Part shown: positions 47,201 through 55,760 of the stretch, one piece after another
Layout of the letters: each line of letters begins with the position of its first letter
How positions within the stretch are numbered: the first letter of the stretch is position 1
Notes under the pieces: model-generated
The model's database searches: none
Told to the model about the DNA's origin: nothing
What the model saw: only the letters and a program-made list of their open reading frames with translations
NCBI GenBank assembly: GCA_948433435.1
Contig: CAOJDX010000003.1
Location: 1-64,000, forward strand
Source of the DNA: an uncultured Clostridia bacterium
GTDB taxonomy: Bacteria > Bacillota_I > Bacilli_A > RF39 > UBA660
Direction of reading: 5' to 3'
Length of the DNA stretch: 64,000 bases
Position numbers and translations under genes: made by a program

Positions 47201-47571
47201 TTAATACCATTGATTCAAAAAATACATTTTTAAGTATAAAAAAGGAACTAGAAGATCGTTTTGGTAAAGTAGATGAAGAGATGATTATTTATATGTATGA
47301 GGAATGGTTTGAAAAATTAGCTTCAAAATTATTCATTAAGAATGTTAGAGAGACAAAGAACTTTATTGAGCTTATTTTTGATTCTTCAATCGTTCGAAAA
47401 ATAGATATGGAAGATTTGTTTGTTAAGTCATTTTCTATTTCAAATATGTTCCGTTTTCAGATGCGTGGGAATAATTTAGTGATTATTTTGGATACAATTA
47501 AATTGGAAAAGCATTCCATATATTATTTAGTTGATTTATTAGAGTTAATTTTGTCTTTAAATCTTGACTAA
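44269..47571 (+). CDS. mfd: Transcription-repair coupling factor
   Basis: Translocase that removes stalled RNA polymerase and recruits UvrA. About 1100 residues: UvrB-like N-terminal domains, the RNA-polymerase-interaction domain (IGDYVVHSIHGIGIYQGI), a RecG-type helicase with CGDVGFGKTEVAFVAA and DEEQRFGV, ARGRVGRS-like RGRVGRSNQFAYAY, and a C-terminal TRCF domain. I start at the ATG at 44269 after GGGAAGGG. Full length for the family. Confidence 0.97.
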   Translation: MKLTETLQFDQFDTIGITGITNGFFAFYLANLYSQKKDSILVVVNSLYEANKVYSLVSSLVEHTYLFPMDDFLTSEALAISPDLLINRMETIKSICASNEKSIIITNLMGYLRYLPTKEKYLSSIIQLKQGDIISPNELYSRLYSIGYKLETLVTNTGEVGLRGFVIDVFPIGEDYPIRIEFFGDEIESIRRFDPVNQKSIDSILNLTIYPYFEFLIDGECEEEFFGKQKYLPDYTLPVSISSYLDHGYIVFKDYSQLEISYQNIMQEVVDYKETKDSSFFGNYMFEFQDISKRHSKTIYYLNIDNYTSQQFQVCNYDVHTIHPFQEKEDLISFFLQKCLTNHQTVIIFLKDYQLKNMIKLLKNNYITTTIDDIHTDMINLVVSNFDEGFIYQNYVFLTSNELFITHEESKKYRTKFKYSAKITDIHKLDIGDYVVHSIHGIGIYQGIKKLQVNGHDKDYIEVVYQGQDKLYIPVEKIDHLFKFSGKDGLVPKVNRLNGTEFEKIKSRVSKKVADMADELIRLYAERESRKGFSFTKDTELQTLFEQAFPYELTDDQKKAIIQIKKDMESIQPMDRLLCGDVGFGKTEVAFVAAFKAICDSKQVLLLCPTTILSNQHYKNALVRFKDFPVNIALFNRFTTPKESKKIVAGLQDGTIDMVIGTHRLLSDEIKPHDLGLLVIDEEQRFGVKHKEKIKQYKSNVDVLTLTATPIPRTLQMSMTGIRSLSLIETAPVNRYPIQTYVVEENQQIIKDAIYKELSRNGQVFLLYNRVENIESKVLELEGLVPDAKILYAHGRMTKDQLESRMLDFIAHQYDVLVCTTIIETGIDIPNVNTLIILDADRFGLSQLYQIRGRVGRSNQFAYAYLMYQPYKVLTETAVKRLNVIKEFTELGSGFSIATRDLSIRGAGDILGREQAGFIDSIGIDLYLKMLHQEVAKRKGEEVIEEEVDTKPLINVGTHIKDSYVQDEDLKIEIHRMINTIDSKNTFLSIKKELEDRFGKVDEEMIIYMYEEWFEKLASKLFIKNVRETKNFIELIFDSSIVRKIDMEDLFVKSFSISNMFRFQMRGNNLVIILDTIKLEKHSIYYLVDLLELILSLNLD

Positions 47572-47622
47572 AAAATAAAGTTAAGTTATTCTTTTTATGG
47601 TATATGATAGAGGAGTAAAAGT

Positions 47623-48288
47623 ATGACAGAGCTTGATATATTAAAAGAGCAGCATGTTAATAATTATAAAAATGCAGTATTAGAAATTATTAAAAATAAT
47701 ACCAATTCTTTGGTAGATGATGACATTATGTCTCTTATTAATAAACCTCCCTTAGATTCTATGGATGTTTTAAAAGGAAAATGTTTGAGTATTGCTAAGA
47801 GGGAAAATATTGTTGTTAATACAGATCAAATGAACCGAATTATTGATTTTTATCGACAAGAAATTCAAAAAGAAATTTGTTTTGTGAAAAGGATAAGAAT
47901 TCATGAGTTATCAAAAAATGTTACTAATTTTCAGGAACAAGATCATTATGAAGTGATTAGAATTACAAAAAAACAATTATCTGAAATCAATAAAAAAATT
48001 AATTCTCAATTAAAAAAGTTGTTAGAAGAGCAGATAGAAAAATTGTTAATTAATCAAATAGATACTATTTTTGTAGGAGATCTTAGTGAAGGACAAAATA
48101 AACAAACTTCTTTGGAGTTAACTAAATTTTTTAAATCTAATTATAAGAAGCAATTAATTGAAAATATTAATTTTAAAATATTAGTTAAAGATACTACTTT
48201 AATTAGTGGAGTTAAAGAACAAGGGGAAAGATATATATTTACTAAAACCAATTCGAGGATTCATCAAATAGAAGAAACTAAAAAATAG
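47623..48288 (+). CDS. Uncharacterised protein between mfd and spoVT
   Basis: 221 residues, not recognised. The sequence is Lys/Ile/Asn-rich, mostly helical, without a signal peptide or membrane segment. The middle (about 110-150, KKQLSEINKKINSQLKKLLE) looks like a coiled coil. The C-terminus has a beta-rich look (NFKILVKDTTLISGV). GAGGAG precedes the ATG. In Bacillus no gene of this kind lies here, so it is a lineage-specific insertion in a conserved neighbourhood. Confidence 0.7.
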   Translation: MTELDILKEQHVNNYKNAVLEIIKNNTNSLVDDDIMSLINKPPLDSMDVLKGKCLSIAKRENIVVNTDQMNRIIDFYRQEIQKEICFVKRIRIHELSKNVTNFQEQDHYEVIRITKKQLSEINKKINSQLKKLLEEQIEKLLINQIDTIFVGDLSEGQNKQTSLELTKFFKSNYKKQLIENINFKILVKDTTLISGVKEQGERYIFTKTNSRIHQIEETKK

Positions 48289-48348
48289 TTTTTTTTTGAA
48301 TAAATTTATAAATGTTAGGAAGAATATATATAGAAAGAGAGGTTAAAA

Positions 48349-48879
48349 ATGAGTACTACTGGCATAGTTCGTAGAATTGATGATTTAGGTAGAGTAGTAA
48401 TTCCCAAGGAAATTCGAAAAACTTTAAGAATTAAAGATGGAGAAGCATTAGAAATAGAAGTAAAAAATGATAATATTGTTTTAAAAAGATATTCTTCTCT
48501 TAGTGACATTCAAAATTTCTTAACTATTTTTATAGAAGAAGTCAATAAAATATTAGGGAAAAATATTCTTATATTTGATACTGATAAAATAATCGGTAGT
48601 AGTGGAAATTTTCAAAAAGATTATGTTAATTGTAATATGTCTGATTTTATGTATCATTTAATTAATAGTAGAAAAGTTAATTATCAAGAGACTAATGCTA
48701 ATTTGGAGATTATTAAAGACAAACATATTTCTTGTAATTATTTACTTTCTAGCATTATTCCTAATGGAGATGTAGTAGGGGGTATTTTAATATTTGACGA
48801 AAAAGAAGAAATTGGTGAGAAAGATGAGTTATTTTTAACTTTAATTATAGAATCTTTAACAAAATATATTGAAGAATAA
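48349..48879 (+). CDS. spoVT: SpoVT, AbrB-family transcription regulator
   Basis: Swapped-hairpin DNA-binding regulator, in Bacillus active in the forespore late in sporulation. The N-terminus MSTTGIVRRIDDLGRVVIPK and the following EIRKTLRIKDGEALEI are nearly identical to SpoVT/AbrB, and the remaining 120 residues form the GAF-like domain that marks SpoVT rather than short AbrB. 176 residues, normal. AGAGAGG precedes the ATG. Its place after mfd is the Bacillus order. Confidence 0.92.
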   Translation: MSTTGIVRRIDDLGRVVIPKEIRKTLRIKDGEALEIEVKNDNIVLKRYSSLSDIQNFLTIFIEEVNKILGKNILIFDTDKIIGSSGNFQKDYVNCNMSDFMYHLINSRKVNYQETNANLEIIKDKHISCNYLLSSIIPNGDVVGGILIFDEKEEIGEKDELFLTLIIESLTKYIEE

Positions 48880-48904
48880 TTTATTTAATGTTATAGTAGT
48901 GTAA

Positions 48905-49135
48905 ATTAAATGTTTTGAGGAAGAGCTTTAATCATTATCAGTTTATTTTAGAGAACTCGGTTGGTGAAAAAGAGGATAAATTTTTATTAAAGTATGGCTT
49001 CTGAACTACTATATCGATAGGTAGGTATAGTCGTAGATAGGCGTTAACTATTTGAGTGTATAATATCAAGTTATTATAAAATAAGGTGGTACCACGAATG
49101 ATTCGTCCTTATCGTATAATAGCTTTTTTTGATAT
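48905..49135 (+). promoter_or_regulatory. T-box riboswitch (methionine)
   Basis: Leader of metG that senses uncharged tRNA. The distal loop GGTTGGTGAAA lies in stem I, the specifier is ATG at 48994-48996 (in AGTATGGCTTCTGAAC), and the T-box AAGGTGGTACCACG is at 49083-49096. The terminator arms AGTTATTATA and TATAATAGCT close a long stem ending in a seven-T run (49124-49130). Uncharged tRNA-Met should favour the antiterminator and switch metG on. Confidence 0.92.
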
Positions 49136-49163
49136 TGAATATTATTTATAAGGAGTGATGAAA

Positions 49164-50684
49164 ATGAAAAATAAAAATACTTATTATATAACTACCCCAA
49201 TTTATTATCCAAGTGCTAATTTCCATATAGGTCATTGCTATACTACCATTATTGCTGATGCGATAGCTAGGTATAAGAGATTAGAAGGGTATGATGTATG
49301 TTTTCAAACTGGTACTGATGAACATGGGCAGAAGATTGAAAATAAAGCTAAGGAATCAGGGGTTAGTCCTAAAGAATATGTTGATGAAATTGTTCAAAAT
49401 GCCATAAATTTATGGGATTCACTTAATATTTCTTATGATAAATTTCTTAGAACTACTGATGATATTCATGTTAAAACAGTTCAAAAGATATTTGAAAAAC
49501 TTTATGAAAAAGGGGATATTTATAAAGGAGAATACAAAGGACTTTATTGTACACCATGTGAATCTTTTTGGACGGCTTCTCAACTAGTAGAAGGTAAGTG
49601 TCCAGATTGTGGACGAGATGTTCATGAAGTAAAAGAAGAGGCTTATTTTTTAAAGCTTTCTAAATATCAGGATCGTTTAGTTAAATATATTGAGGAGCAT
49701 CCTGGCTTTATTCAACCAGAGTCTCGTAAAAATGAAATGATTAATAATTTTATTCAACCTGGATTAGAAGATTTATGTGTATCTAGAACTAGTTTTTCAT
49801 GGGGAATACCAGTTACTTTTGATCAAAATCATGTCGTTTATGTTTGGCTTGATGCTTTATCTAATTATATTTCTTCTCTTGGTTATATGAGTGAAGATGA
49901 TTCTGAATTTCAAAAATATTGGCCTGCTAATTTACATTTGGTAGGGAAAGAAATTATTCGTTTTCATACTATTGTTTGGCCAATTATGTTAATGGCCCTT
50001 GATTTACCTTTACCTCAACAAGTCTTTGGTCATGGATGGTTAGTTATTAATGGAGCTAAAATTTCAAAATCACTTGGTAATTATAGAGATCCGAGAGAAT
50101 ATATATGTGATTATGGTGTCGATGCCGTTAGATACTTTGTTTTAAGAGAGGTTTCTTTTGGTAATGATGGAACTTTCTCTGAGGAGGCTCTAGTTGCTCG
50201 TACTAATGCTGATTTAGCTAATAATTTAGGAAATTTAGTTAATCGAACAATTTCTATGGGAAATAAATACTTTAATGGAAGTGTTAAGAATTTAAAGATT
50301 ACAGAAGAAATAGATGCAGATTTTATTCATATTATTAATGATTTAGTTAATGTTGTGCGGGAAAAAATGAATATTCTACATGTAAGTGAAGCCATTGCTG
50401 CTATTTTTGAGGTATTAAGAAGGGCTAATAAGTATATTGATGAAACGACTCCGTGGATTTTAGCTAAAGATGATCATTTAAGTGATCGCTTACAAACGGT
50501 ACTTTACAATTTATTAGAGTCTATTCGTGTGTGTGCTTGTTTATTAGCTCCATTTATGCCTGATACTAGTATAGAGATTTTGAAACAATTAAATACTCAA
50601 CATCAGGAGTTAGAGTATTTGGATGATCATTGTTATGAACTATCTCAACCTACTCCGATATTCCAAAGAATAGATGTAAAGTAA
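49164..50684 (+). CDS. metG: Methionyl-tRNA synthetase
   Basis: Class I synthetase. I start at MKNKNTYYITTPIYYPSANF (49164), with AAGGAG 8 nt upstream; two earlier starts overlap that site. It has HIGHCYTT, KISKSLGN for the KMSKS loop and a zinc knuckle CTPC...CPDC. About 506 residues, lacking the C-terminal tRNA-binding (EMAP-like) domain that many Bacilli have. Controlled by the T-box directly upstream. Confidence 0.97.
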   Translation: MKNKNTYYITTPIYYPSANFHIGHCYTTIIADAIARYKRLEGYDVCFQTGTDEHGQKIENKAKESGVSPKEYVDEIVQNAINLWDSLNISYDKFLRTTDDIHVKTVQKIFEKLYEKGDIYKGEYKGLYCTPCESFWTASQLVEGKCPDCGRDVHEVKEEAYFLKLSKYQDRLVKYIEEHPGFIQPESRKNEMINNFIQPGLEDLCVSRTSFSWGIPVTFDQNHVVYVWLDALSNYISSLGYMSEDDSEFQKYWPANLHLVGKEIIRFHTIVWPIMLMALDLPLPQQVFGHGWLVINGAKISKSLGNYRDPREYICDYGVDAVRYFVLREVSFGNDGTFSEEALVARTNADLANNLGNLVNRTISMGNKYFNGSVKNLKITEEIDADFIHIINDLVNVVREKMNILHVSEAIAAIFEVLRRANKYIDETTPWILAKDDHLSDRLQTVLYNLLESIRVCACLLAPFMPDTSIEILKQLNTQHQELEYLDDHCYELSQPTPIFQRIDVK

Positions 50685-50711
50685 ATTGTAAATTTGAGTG
50701 TAAACTACTAG

Positions 50712-50748
50712 AAAATAAGAAAAATATCTTTTTATCTTATTTTTTTTT
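50712..50748 (+). terminator. Terminator after metG
   Basis: AAAATAAGA / TCTTATTTT stem followed by an eight-T run. Confidence 0.8.
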
Positions 50749-50794
50749 ATGGTATATTTAAAAAGTAGTAAAAATTTAGCTAAAGGAGAGTCTG

Positions 50795-50965
50795 ATGTCA
50801 AGCGAAGCAATAAAGAAGTTTGTTAATTTGGATAGTATTTATTTTTTTAGTTGTATTTTTTTGCTTTTACTAATAAGTAATGATCAAAATATTTTAGATA
50901 TTGTTTATTTATTAGTAGTTACTTTTTATTATATTAAGATAAAAGTTTACAGAAAAAAATCATAA
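50795..50965 (+). CDS. Small two-helix membrane protein (56 aa)
   Basis: Starts MSSEAIKKFVNLDSIYFF after AAAGGAGAG. Residues about 15-29 and 33-49 are hydrophobic, separated by SNDQN, and the protein ends with the basic VYRKKS. No family is recognised. It has a good ribosome site and lies alone between the metG terminator and the next gene, 54 bp further on. Confidence 0.6.
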   Translation: MSSEAIKKFVNLDSIYFFSCIFLLLLISNDQNILDIVYLLVVTFYYIKIKVYRKKS

Positions 50966-51019
50966 ATTTATGATGTTTTTTTATATTTTAAAAATTTAAT
51001 GGGAGTAGGAAGTGGAATT

Positions 51020-51520
51020 ATGGACGAGTATAAGTTAGCTTTTATTTATGGTTGTACTGATCAGCCAAGAAAAATAGTAGAGGGTGAGATTGAGAAATTT
51101 GGCGATATTCAAGATGAAAATGTTTTGCATATAGCGTGTTTATTAGATTATGCCAGAGAAAGATATTCTGATGTGGAGATATTTCAAAGATTAAATTTAA
51201 GACATAAACCTGAAACAGTAGCTTATTTTTTCACGTTGTTGTTTCATCATGCTGTATTTTTAAATACTACCAAAGATATCACAAACTATGGAAAAACAGG
51301 AATGCTTATGTTACCTGATAAACTTACTGATATTCAACGAGAAAGTTTGTGCTCATTGATGAGAGAAATCGATGATTTTTCAATTGGTATTTTTTATGAC
51401 TTACGTATTGAAGAGGGAATTTTAGAAGGAAAAGAGATTTATTCTGCTGATTGTGAAAGTCCTCTTAAAGTATTTGAACATTATTTAGATAAAACACAAA
51501 AATCTGTTAAGCAAAAATAG
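51020..51520 (+). CDS. Uncharacterised cytoplasmic protein
   Basis: I start at MDEYKLAFIYGCTDQPRKIV (51020), after AGGAAG; the frame is open seven codons earlier. About 166 residues, mixed charge, no membrane segment or signal. It is probably helical (LLDYARERYSDVEIFQRL, AYFFTLLFHHAVFL). No family is recognised. A terminator follows at once, so it is co-transcribed at most with the preceding 56-codon gene. Confidence 0.65.
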   Translation: MDEYKLAFIYGCTDQPRKIVEGEIEKFGDIQDENVLHIACLLDYARERYSDVEIFQRLNLRHKPETVAYFFTLLFHHAVFLNTTKDITNYGKTGMLMLPDKLTDIQRESLCSLMREIDDFSIGIFYDLRIEEGILEGKEIYSADCESPLKVFEHYLDKTQKSVKQK

Positions 51521-51548
51521 TATGATTTGTTTATTTTACTATTTTTTT
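51514..51548 (+). terminator. Terminator before tatD
   Basis: AAAATAGTA / TACTATTTT stem overlapping the stop codon, followed by TTTTTTT. Confidence 0.7.
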
Positions 51549-51564
51549 AAATGGGGAGGTTATT

Positions 51565-52326
51565 ATGTATATAGATACACATTGTCATTTGTCTAAAGAT
51601 TATTATCCAGATATCGATTTTATTGTTTCAGAAAATATAAATGCTGGTATTTCTAAAATGATTTTATCTGGTTGTGATAAAAAGAGTATTTCAGAGAGTA
51701 TAATGTATGCTGAAAAGTATGAAAATATTTATGTTACTATTGGATATCATCCAGAGGAAGTGTCAAACGTTTCAATTGATGAGATTAATCAATTAAAGAA
51801 TATAATCAAGAGATGTAAGAAGATTGTTGGAATTGGAGAAATAGGTTTGGATTATCATTATGAAAAAGAAAGTAAAGAAAAGCAAATTCTTTTATTTGAA
51901 AAGCAATTAGAGATTGCTGAGGAGTTGAATTTACCTGTTGTTATTCATTCTCGTGATGCTACTTTGGATACTATTAATTGTTTACAAAAGTATAATGTGA
52001 AGGGAGTTATACATTGTTTTAGTGGAAGCTTAGAAGTAGCAAATACTTATATTAAAATGGGTTTTAAATTGGGAATTGGTGGAGTCGTGACATTTAAAAA
52101 TTCTAAGTTAGGGGAAGTTATTAAAAATATTTCTCTTGAAAATATTGTTTTGGAAACAGATAGTCCTTATTTGACTCCTGATCCTTATCGAGGAAAAGTT
52201 AATAGTTCAAAATATATTCCAGTTATTGCTCAAAGTTTGAGTTCTTTATATAATGTTTCTTTAGAAGAAATTAGTAAAGTTACGACTGAAAATGCTTTAA
52301 ATCTTTTCAATTTTAGAAAAAAGTAA
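51565..52326 (+). CDS. TatD-family metal-dependent DNase
   Basis: TIM-barrel hydrolase with 3'-5' exonuclease activity in known members. The metal ligands are in DTHCHLSKDYYPD, GEIGLDYHYE, VIHSRDA and HCFSGS, with ETDSPYLTPDPYRGK near the end. 253 residues. GGGGAGG precedes the ATG. In Bacilli this gene (yabD) usually follows metG; here two small genes lie between. Confidence 0.94.
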   Translation: MYIDTHCHLSKDYYPDIDFIVSENINAGISKMILSGCDKKSISESIMYAEKYENIYVTIGYHPEEVSNVSIDEINQLKNIIKRCKKIVGIGEIGLDYHYEKESKEKQILLFEKQLEIAEELNLPVVIHSRDATLDTINCLQKYNVKGVIHCFSGSLEVANTYIKMGFKLGIGGVVTFKNSKLGEVIKNISLENIVLETDSPYLTPDPYRGKVNSSKYIPVIAQSLSSLYNVSLEEISKVTTENALNLFNFRKK

Positions 52327-52346
52327 TTTAAAAGTGTATTTTGGTA

Positions 52347-52376
52347 TTTACTTTTATAATTTTGTTGGTATATAAT
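52347..52376 (+). promoter_or_regulatory. Promoter of the TasA-like gene at 52410
   Basis: TTTACT (52347-52352), an 18-nt spacer and TATAAT (52371-52376). No G tract is present, unlike the paralogue's promoter. Confidence 0.55.
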
Positions 52377-52409
52377 TATGATATATAAAAAAGATAGGAG
52401 GAATTTTAT

Positions 52410-53036
52410 ATGGATAATGAAGAAAAAAATAATAATTCGAAACAGATATTATTATCAGTTTTAGGTGTTGCTATTTTAATAGTTGCAGTAGTTGGTATCT
52501 CTTTTGCTGCATTTAGTTATAGTAAAGCAGGAGAGACTGTTAATACTATTACAACTGGTACTGTTACAATGTCTTATACAGAATCAGAAAATGGAATTAA
52601 TATTGAAAATGCTATTCCAATGACTGAAACTGAAGGTAAAGCATTAACAGGTGTAGGAAATGTTTTTGATTTTACTGTAGATGCTACTATTACAGGTGCT
52701 ACTAATATTGATTATGAAGTAGTTGCTGTTAAAAATGCAGAAAGTACAGTTTTAGACAAAGATATTAGATTATATTTAGAGTCTAGTACTGATGGAACTA
52801 ACTATACTCAAGCTTTTGCACCAGCAGCATTTACTCCTTCAACTACAGTATCTAATTTAGGAGCTCCAATAGGAACAATGCAACTTGCTCAAGGTACATT
52901 TACTGGTACTGGTAATACAACTACAACAACAGTTTATTATCGTTTAAGAATGTGGGTAGATACTTTATATGAAGTAGGTGGAGAACAACAAACTTATAAA
53001 GTTACTGTAAATGTTTATGGTAAAGGAAGAGACTAA
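52410..53036 (+). CDS. TasA/CalY-like secreted protein with SipW-type signal peptide
   Basis: Predicted extracellular fibre or matrix protein. Residues 11-34 are hydrophobic, with a likely cut near ISFAAF, the form processed by SipW. The mature domain is Thr/Val/Asn-rich and beta-type, with motifs shared by the paralogue at 6488-7207 (ITTGTVTMSYTE, NVFDFTV, DIRLYLES). It ends with a TVNVYGKGRD strand. AGGAGG precedes the ATG and a terminator follows the stop. Three genes that plausibly serve its export and assembly lie directly downstream. Confidence 0.8.
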   Translation: MDNEEKNNNSKQILLSVLGVAILIVAVVGISFAAFSYSKAGETVNTITTGTVTMSYTESENGINIENAIPMTETEGKALTGVGNVFDFTVDATITGATNIDYEVVAVKNAESTVLDKDIRLYLESSTDGTNYTQAFAPAAFTPSTTVSNLGAPIGTMQLAQGTFTGTGNTTTTTVYYRLRMWVDTLYEVGGEQQTYKVTVNVYGKGRD

Positions 53037-53060
53037 TATTTTATATTATTGTTTCGTCAA

Positions 53061-53088
53061 AGAATAGTGTAAATCTATTCTTTTTTTT
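53061..53088 (+). terminator. Terminator after the TasA-like gene
   Basis: AGAATAG / CTATTCT stem and an eight-T run. It would give more TasA-like mRNA than downstream sipW mRNA; a TATAAT lies at about 53127. Confidence 0.85.
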
Positions 53089-53169
53089 ATAAATATATTT
53101 TAATCATTAATTATTTGTAGTATTATATATAATAAGGAATAATAACAAGATATGGGGTGATATTATTAA

Positions 53170-54003
53170 ATGCATGAGAGTGTAATAGAAACATCATATG
53201 TTTATGAGGTTTCTAAGTTCGATAAATTTAAAATTGTATTTCATAATATTGTCAAATTTTTAGGTGATTTGTTCTTTATTTTTATTGTAGGTATCATTAT
53301 AGTTTCTTTAGTTTATGGTTTATATACAAAACGTAATGGTAATCAGTCAGCAGTTCCGCTTGTTAGTGCTTATGTAATTATTAGTCCCAGTATGGTTCCT
53401 ACTATTAATGTACAAGATGCAGTTATTGCTTATAAACCTAATCCAGAGCATTTAAAAAAAGGAGATATTATTACCTTTCGATCTGTTGATCCAAGATATC
53501 CAGGATTGACTGTAACACATCGAATTATTCAAGTTACATTGGATGATCTTGGTAGAAAAAGTTTTAAAACTAAAGGAGATAATAATACAACTCCTGATGA
53601 TGTAGCTGTTCAAAAAGAAAATATTTATGGAAAGGTTCTTTTTGTTATTCCATGGCTTGGTTACTTACAATTTTTTCTAACTAAATCGTATGGTTGGCTT
53701 TTATTAGTTGTTTTTCCTTGTATATTCATCATTATCTACGACATTTTGAAATTATCTAAAACAATTAAGAAAAGTAAAGTTACTAAGGATATTTTATTTA
53801 GTGATATTGAGATATTAGATGATGTTGAAGACAGTAGTTTTCTTGATATGCATCCAGAACAGATAACAAAAGATGAGAATGTATTGCAAGATAATAATGA
53901 TGATTATATAGCTTTTGAGGATAAAAAATTGAATAATGAAGTAGAAGAAAAGAAGTATGACCATGAAAAAGATCAAGAGGATGAAGAAATTGAATTATTG
54001 TAA
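53170..54003 (+). CDS. SipW-type (ER-type) signal peptidase I
   Basis: Membrane peptidase that would cut the TasA-like preproteins. It has a cytosolic N-terminus, a first helix (about 30-55), the catalytic Ser in IISPSMVPTI and the catalytic His in TVTHRII. His instead of Lys marks the SipW/ER class. A second helix pair lies near 167-200, and the C-terminal tail (about 205-277) is long, acidic and likely cytosolic, which is unusual. GGGGTGAT precedes the ATG. It lies directly after its presumed substrate. Confidence 0.9.
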   Translation: MHESVIETSYVYEVSKFDKFKIVFHNIVKFLGDLFFIFIVGIIIVSLVYGLYTKRNGNQSAVPLVSAYVIISPSMVPTINVQDAVIAYKPNPEHLKKGDIITFRSVDPRYPGLTVTHRIIQVTLDDLGRKSFKTKGDNNTTPDDVAVQKENIYGKVLFVIPWLGYLQFFLTKSYGWLLLVVFPCIFIIIYDILKLSKTIKKSKVTKDILFSDIEILDDVEDSSFLDMHPEQITKDENVLQDNNDDYIAFEDKKLNNEVEEKKYDHEKDQEDEEIELL

Positions 54004-54024
54004 TATCATGGCAAGGAGGATAAA

Positions 54025-54516
54025 ATGGAAAAAAAAGATAGATTAATTATAGGGGGAATTTTATTAATTTTAATATTGTGTATGCTTTCTTTTGGATTTT
54101 ATAAAGTATTTAGTACTAAAAATCCTGCTATTATTTCTAATTTAGAGGTTTCTTTTTCAGATAGTGGGAAGACTATTGTTAATGAAGATTTTTCCTTAAA
54201 AGAAGAATATATTCAGCCTTATACATTTCGCATTGCAAATAAGAATCAGTTTGATACAAAGTATAAGGTGGTTTTAACTGATAATAGTAAAAGTAAAGAT
54301 AGTATTTCAAGGGATAAATTACAATATCGATTAGTATTAAATAATAAAGTTATTGCGACAGGAAAGTTAAGTGAAATTAAAAATGATATTATTGATTCTA
54401 GGGTAATTACTAAGGGTACTACTAATCGTTATGAATTTAAAGTTTGGCTTTTAGAGGATGATGATTATGAAAATACGGTTTATACTTATTCCATAAAAGT
54501 GGTATCAATATTATAA
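54025..54516 (+). CDS. Membrane-anchored protein of the TasA-like/SipW locus
   Basis: 163 residues: one N-terminal hydrophobic segment (about 7-28, IGGILLILILCMLSFGFY), then a beta-rich domain with LEVSFSDSGKTIVNEDFS and a YTYSIKVVSIL end. The layout resembles a TasA-type fold but the signal has no clear SipW site, so it may stay anchored as an assembly or capping factor. CAAGGAGG precedes the ATG, 21 bp after sipW. No family is recognised with certainty. Confidence 0.65.
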   Translation: MEKKDRLIIGGILLILILCMLSFGFYKVFSTKNPAIISNLEVSFSDSGKTIVNEDFSLKEEYIQPYTFRIANKNQFDTKYKVVLTDNSKSKDSISRDKLQYRLVLNNKVIATGKLSEIKNDIIDSRVITKGTTNRYEFKVWLLEDDDYENTVYTYSIKVVSIL

Positions 54517-54531
54517 AAAGGAGTTGTCGAT

Positions 54532-55224
54532 ATGAAAAAAATGTTTATAGAGTATATTAGTATTATTGGTTATATCTTAACTGGTTTAGTATTTGCTCTT
54601 GCTTGCTTTGTTTTATTCTTAAATTTTTATCACAGTAAGGAAGTTGCAAATGAGTTTGTTAAAAATGAAGGATATGTAGATGTATATACAAAAAATAAAA
54701 GTAAAATAGAAAAAATTAGAAGTAATATATCTTCTTTTAATGCCAATAATTATAGAGGTGATGTAGATCAAACTACTTTAATGAGTATTAAATCTAAATT
54801 AGATATGTGTATTTCAAGATATGAGGGAACAGATGCTAATAAAATATTTACAAAGACTAAGGTTAATATTCAAGATGTATATGATTTATTAAGTTATTAT
54901 CAATCTGATATTGTTAATGATTGTATTACGTTACAAATATATAGTATGGATATTGCACCTACAGCTGTTAAAACACAATCTTTTAATGAAATTAAGCCTT
55001 ATATTTCTATTAGTTCGAAAATATTAATGAATGATCTTGCTTATGTGAAAAGAGTTTTACAAAATAATAGTAGTTATCATTTTAGTAGTGATTATGATAA
55101 GACTAATGTTTTTAATGTCACTAGAGATAGTTATACTAAAATTGAGACTTCTTATCAAAATTCTATAGATTTAGTTTATGAGGTTTCTGAATGGTTTAGA
55201 AAGATAATAGGAGGTGGTATTTAA
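54532..55224 (+). CDS. Single-span membrane protein of the SipW locus
   Basis: 230 residues, not recognised. A hydrophobic helix (about 8-31, ISIIGYILTGLVFALACFVL) is followed by an extended, probably helical extracellular region containing two cysteines (LDMCISRYEG, NDCITLQIYS). AAAGGAG precedes the ATG. Its TAA overlaps the ATG of the next gene by one base, so both are co-translated. It probably works with sipW and its neighbours; this is inferred from the operon alone. Confidence 0.65.
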   Translation: MKKMFIEYISIIGYILTGLVFALACFVLFLNFYHSKEVANEFVKNEGYVDVYTKNKSKIEKIRSNISSFNANNYRGDVDQTTLMSIKSKLDMCISRYEGTDANKIFTKTKVNIQDVYDLLSYYQSDIVNDCITLQIYSMDIAPTAVKTQSFNEIKPYISISSKILMNDLAYVKRVLQNNSSYHFSSDYDKTNVFNVTRDSYTKIETSYQNSIDLVYEVSEWFRKIIGGGI

Positions 55225-55760
55225 TGAAAAAAATAATTAATGGATTATGTTCTTTTCTTAAATATGTATGTTTAATTATTTCCTTTGGTCTTACCTTATT
55301 TATTATTCTTAGGATGTATACCAGACTTAATAAATCATTAACAGAAGCTATATTTATTTTTTTACCATATTTTTTATTACTCATCTTATTTATTGTGAAT
55401 TCCTTTTGGAAAAAAGAAGGGGTTACAAAAAATATATTTTATAATATTACTGCTACTTTAGTTTTTGCAACTAATATATTTGTTTGTTATCGAGCTGTTT
55501 TTGATAAGAATATGCTATTTAATAATATCCAAAAAATGGGAGTAAACTTTAATTATTTTAATGATTATTTATCTTTTAATCGAATTATGTTGTATGGTTT
55601 GATTATTGCTAATATTGTTTTTATGTTCCTTCCAACTCATAAGGATAAAGATAGAGTAGATAAGGTTAAAGAAAAGGAAGTTAAATTAAAGAGTGATACT
55701 ACTAATAAGGAAGAAAGTAAGGTAGTGAAAAAAGTTGAAGTAGATAGTGAGTTAATTTAA
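55224..55760 (+). CDS. Four-helix membrane protein of the SipW locus
   Basis: 178 residues with about four hydrophobic helices (about 11-28, 45-62, 72-90, 120-137) and a basic/acidic cytosolic tail (KDKDRVDKVKEKEVKL onward). No known family. It begins inside the stop of the preceding gene, after GGAGGTGG, and ends in a terminator, which closes the TasA-SipW operon. Confidence 0.65.
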   Translation: MKKIINGLCSFLKYVCLIISFGLTLFIILRMYTRLNKSLTEAIFIFLPYFLLLILFIVNSFWKKEGVTKNIFYNITATLVFATNIFVCYRAVFDKNMLFNNIQKMGVNFNYFNDYLSFNRIMLYGLIIANIVFMFLPTHKDKDRVDKVKEKEVKLKSDTTNKEESKVVKKVEVDSELI

